Source: an uncultured Verrucomicrobiota bacterium
Lineage (GTDB): Bacteria; Verrucomicrobiota; Verrucomicrobiae; Opitutales; Opitutaceae
Direction: 5' to 3'
Assembly: GCA_946482165.1 (NCBI GenBank)
Contig: CAMLQS010000207.1
Span: 1-8,798 of the forward strand
DNA length: 8,798 nucleotides
The position numbers and the translations under genes are program-made. This document shows, piece after piece, positions 6,551 through 8,798 of the stretch; the stretch's first letter is position 1, and each line of letters begins with the position of its first letter. The notes beneath the pieces are model-generated. The model had not been told where the DNA came from, ran no database searches, and worked only from the letters and a program-made list of their open reading frames with translations.

Positions 6551-8647
6551 ATGTCCCGCCTCGCCTTCACTCTCGAAAAAAACGCACCCGGAACTCGCGC
6601 CCGCGCCGCCCGCTTTCGCACGGCGCACGGCGAAGTGCGAACCCCCGTATTCATGCCCGTCGGCACGCAGGCCACGGTCAAGAACATGACCGTCGAGGGA
6701 CTTCGCGCCCTCGATACCCAATGCCTGCTCGCCAACACCTACCACCTGCTGCTGCGCCCCGGCCCCGAGGTTTTCAAAAAGTTCGGCGGCATCCATCGCT
6801 TCATGGGCTGGGATCGTCCCGTCCTTACCGATTCCGGCGGCTTCCAGATTTTTTCCCTGCCCGGCGACCGTCAGATGACCGAGGAGGGCGCCACCTTTCG
6901 CAGCTACGTCGACGGCGCGCTCCATCACCTTTCGCCCGAATCCAGCATCGCAATGCAACGCGCCATCGGCAGCGACATCATGATGGTGCTCGACCAGTGC
7001 ATCCCATCGACCGCCGACCATGCGACGACCGAGGCCGCCATGCACCTCACGCATCGATGGGCGGAGCGCTCGCTGCGCGCCCGGGGCGACTCGCCCCAGG
7101 CGCTCTTCGGCATCGTGCAGGGCGCCTGCCACCGCGACCTCCGCCTGCGCAGCGCGGAATACCTGCGCAACTTGCCCTTCGACGGGCTCGCCATCGGCGG
7201 CCTCGCGGTCGGCGAGACCGACGATCAACGCTACGAGTTCACCGGCATCGCCACCGCCGAACTCCCCGAAAATCTGCCGCGCTACCTCATGGGTGTCGGC
7301 ACGCCGATCGACATTCTCGAGGCCGTCCACCGCGGCGTGGACATGTTCGACTGCATCATCCCGTCGCAGCTCGGCCAGCGGGGCACCGCGTTCACCTCGC
7401 ACGGGCGGGTCCACTTCCGCCGCTCCGCCTACAAATTCTCAGACGAGCCGCTCGACGCGCGCTGCGATTGCCACACCTGCCGCACCCATCCGCGCGCCTA
7501 CCTTCATCACCTGATAAAAAGCGACGAGACCCTCGGCTGGCAGCTCATCGCCCACCACAACATCGCTTTCTACCATCGTCTCACGGCCGAGATGCGCGCC
7601 GCCATCTTCGACGGAACCTTCCTCGCCTACTACGAGCGCCAGCGGCTCGAACTCGTCCGCGACGACGAGGCCAACCCGCCGGTCCATCCCGCTCCCGCCC
7701 GCGTGCGCCGCGCGCCCCGTCTCGGCGACTACGAGATCCACCGCTCCGCCTTCGGCGACTTTTCCAGCATCCGCCAGCTCAGCTCGGGCGAGATCATGCA
7801 CTCCGTCTCCGCGCCCGAAGAGGAGGCCAACCGCCTCTACATCGCGCAATCGCGCCTCGCGGAACGCCTCCCCTGCCGCGCGCCCGACGACGTCGCGCCG
7901 ATCGTCGTCTGGGATGTCGGTCTCGGCGCCGCCTCGAACGCGATGGCCGCCATCGCCTGCGCGGAACGGGCGCGAAAAACGCCGCAAGCCGGATCCGACG
8001 AAACCGGCGTATCCGATTCTCCACCACAAGCCCCGCGGCCGCTGCGCGTGGTGAGCTTCGAGCGCGATCTCGATCCGCTCAGGCTGGCGGCCCGCCACGC
8101 CTCGCATTTTCCGCATCTCCGCCACGCGGCGCCCTCGGCGCTGCTGCGCGACGGACGCTGGCGCGACGCGAGCGGGCTGATCGAGTGGGAGCTGCGACAT
8201 GGAGATTTCCTCACCGAGTTCGAGGCCTCGGCGGCGCCCGACCTCATATTCCACGATCCCTTCTCGGCAAAAACCGACAGCGGCCTGTGGACCGCGGAGG
8301 TTTTCGCCCGCGTGCGCCGGCACTGCCTCGCCAACAACGGCGGCCGTGACGGCCGAACGCCGACCGAGCTCTACACCTATTCCGCCGCCACGGCGGTCCG
8401 GGTGGCGCTGCTGCGCGCGGGCTGGTTCGTCGCGGAAGGCGTCGGCACGGGACCGAAGGCGAGCACGACCATCGCGTTCGCGGAGCAGCCGGCCGACGCG
8501 GCTCCGGACGCGGCGCCCCGCCGTCTGCTCGGCGCGGACTGGCTCGCGCGCTGGCGGCGCAGCGGGGCGAAATATCCGCACGACTTGCCCGAAGCGGAGC
8601 GCTCCGCCTTCGAGAAGAGCATCGAGACGCATCCGCAGTTCGTTTAG
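6551..8647 (+). CDS. tgt: tRNA-guanine(34) transglycosylase fused to an MnmC2-like SAM-dependent methyltransferase
   Basis: The 698-residue product has two halves. Residues 1-365 are a bacterial tRNA-guanine transglycosylase, which swaps G34 of GUN-anticodon tRNAs for preQ1 in queuosine synthesis. D94 (LTDSGGFQIFS) is the general acid/base, D264 (RGVDMFDC) the nucleophile, and D148, C150, Q190 and G216-G217 line the base pocket. V220 in GGLAVGE marks the preQ1-using bacterial type. Zinc ligands are C305, C307, C310 and H336. The loop normally reading PTRxGR is PSQLGQR here. After a basic, proline-rich linker (372-391), residues 392-645 resemble the MnmC methyltransferase domain that makes mnm5U34 from nm5U34. 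It shows WDVGLGAASN (454-463, SAM loop), VSFERD (501-506), DLIFHDPFSAKTDSGLWT (564-581) and LYTYSAATAVRVALLRAGW (607-625). The FAD oxidase half of full MnmC is absent. A typical TGT has about 375 residues, so more than 320 are extra. The ATG at 6551 is where family similarity begins; the open frame before it overlaps ligA. The TGT call is secure; the substrate of the methyltransferase half is inferred. Confidence 0.93.
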   Translation: MSRLAFTLEKNAPGTRARAARFRTAHGEVRTPVFMPVGTQATVKNMTVEGLRALDTQCLLANTYHLLLRPGPEVFKKFGGIHRFMGWDRPVLTDSGGFQIFSLPGDRQMTEEGATFRSYVDGALHHLSPESSIAMQRAIGSDIMMVLDQCIPSTADHATTEAAMHLTHRWAERSLRARGDSPQALFGIVQGACHRDLRLRSAEYLRNLPFDGLAIGGLAVGETDDQRYEFTGIATAELPENLPRYLMGVGTPIDILEAVHRGVDMFDCIIPSQLGQRGTAFTSHGRVHFRRSAYKFSDEPLDARCDCHTCRTHPRAYLHHLIKSDETLGWQLIAHHNIAFYHRLTAEMRAAIFDGTFLAYYERQRLELVRDDEANPPVHPAPARVRRAPRLGDYEIHRSAFGDFSSIRQLSSGEIMHSVSAPEEEANRLYIAQSRLAERLPCRAPDDVAPIVVWDVGLGAASNAMAAIACAERARKTPQAGSDETGVSDSPPQAPRPLRVVSFERDLDPLRLAARHASHFPHLRHAAPSALLRDGRWRDASGLIEWELRHGDFLTEFEASAAPDLIFHDPFSAKTDSGLWTAEVFARVRRHCLANNGGRDGRTPTELYTYSAATAVRVALLRAGWFVAEGVGTGPKASTTIAFAEQPADAAPDAAPRRLLGADWLARWRRSGAKYPHDLPEAERSAFEKSIETHPQFV

Positions 8648-8798
8648 CCTAGATCCGGCGATAGCCCCGGCGAAAGATCGGGCAAGATGCTGAGACGGAT
8701 GGTGATCGCGGCGGCCCGAAGGCGCACTTGGAAGGTGCGTCGAGCGGCCGACGCGATCAGCAGATGTTCAGCAGGTTGCTCGAGATGAGTCGCGGCTA
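8648..8798. other. Region after tgt, no convincing gene
   Basis: The last 151 bases contain no recognisable protein. On the minus strand one frame is open from the right edge to a TAA at 8646-8644 (about 50 codons), which could be the end of a convergent gene. Its residues match nothing I know, and its third-position G+C, about two thirds by my count, is not decisive. On the plus strand an ATG at 8688 gives only about 33 codons, rich in Arg and Ala. The strongest structure is the hairpin at 8703-8759. Confidence 0.5.
8703..8759. repeat. Long imperfect inverted repeat (about 20 bp stem)
   Basis: TGATCGCG (8703-8710) pairs with CGCGATCA (8752-8759). After a single G/A mismatch, CGGCC (8712-8716) pairs with GGCCG (8746-8750). 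After a 4x4 internal loop, GGCGCAC (8721-8727) pairs with GTGCGTC (8735-8741) with one G-U, closing a seven-base loop TTGGAAG. In total about 20 of 25 stem positions pair. It begins 56 bases after the tgt stop. There is no T-run, so it is not a classical terminator. A REP-like palindromic element, a structured 3' end or a small RNA are possibilities. Confidence 0.6.

Noticed and set aside
8722..8740. Resemblance of the hairpin tip to a tRNA-Ser(GGA) anticodon arm
   Set aside because: There is no acceptor, D arm or T arm around it, and the loop lacks the U-G-U triplet that TGT recognises, so neither a tRNA nor a TGT substrate mimic is supported.
8644..8798. Minus-strand open frame entering from the right edge and ending at 8644
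   Set aside because: About 50 codons, no recognisable sequence, and it would place a strong hairpin inside the coding region. The 3' end of a convergent gene cannot be excluded without more sequence.

Overview
This window looks like a conserved chromosomal segment of a GC-rich bacterium. Three signs fit a Verrucomicrobiota member, possibly Opitutaceae-like: high G+C, an almost complete lack of Shine-Dalgarno sequences in front of good genes, and a queuosine-type tRNA-guanine transglycosylase carrying an extra methyltransferase domain. That placement is an inference from protein style and has not been tested by any search.

Left part (1-3896, minus strand): five consecutive genes of the peripheral arm of respiratory complex I, in transcription order nuoB, nuoC, nuoD, nuoE, nuoF. 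They are separated by only 24-67 bases and read as one operon. nuoF runs off the left edge. Together the five encode the NADH/FMN entry site (NuoF), the N1a iron-sulfur cluster (NuoE), the connecting and quinone-site subunits (NuoC, NuoD) and the terminal N2 cluster (NuoB). No nuoA precedes nuoB, although nuoA is its usual neighbour.

Middle (3897-4269): a 249-base gap holding small overlapping hairpins, then tRNA-Ser(GGA) on the plus strand with an encoded CCA, then a short GC palindrome.

Right part (4270-8647): a divergent pair. On the minus strand is an NAD+-dependent DNA ligase (ligA) with all domains. Its only ATG-started reading adds a signal-peptide-like N-terminus of about 36 residues. 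On the plus strand is a 698-residue fusion of a bacterial tRNA-guanine transglycosylase with a C-terminal MnmC2-like SAM methyltransferase. Both halves are expected to modify the wobble base (position 34) of tRNAs, but on different tRNA sets. The last 151 bases (8648-8798) hold no convincing gene but contain a long imperfect hairpin of about 20 base pairs.

I see no mobile element, CRISPR array, phage gene or defence locus. The observations most worth a second look are the tgt-mnmC fusion with its altered tRNA-contact loop, the possible secretory leader on the ligase, and the hairpin at the right end.
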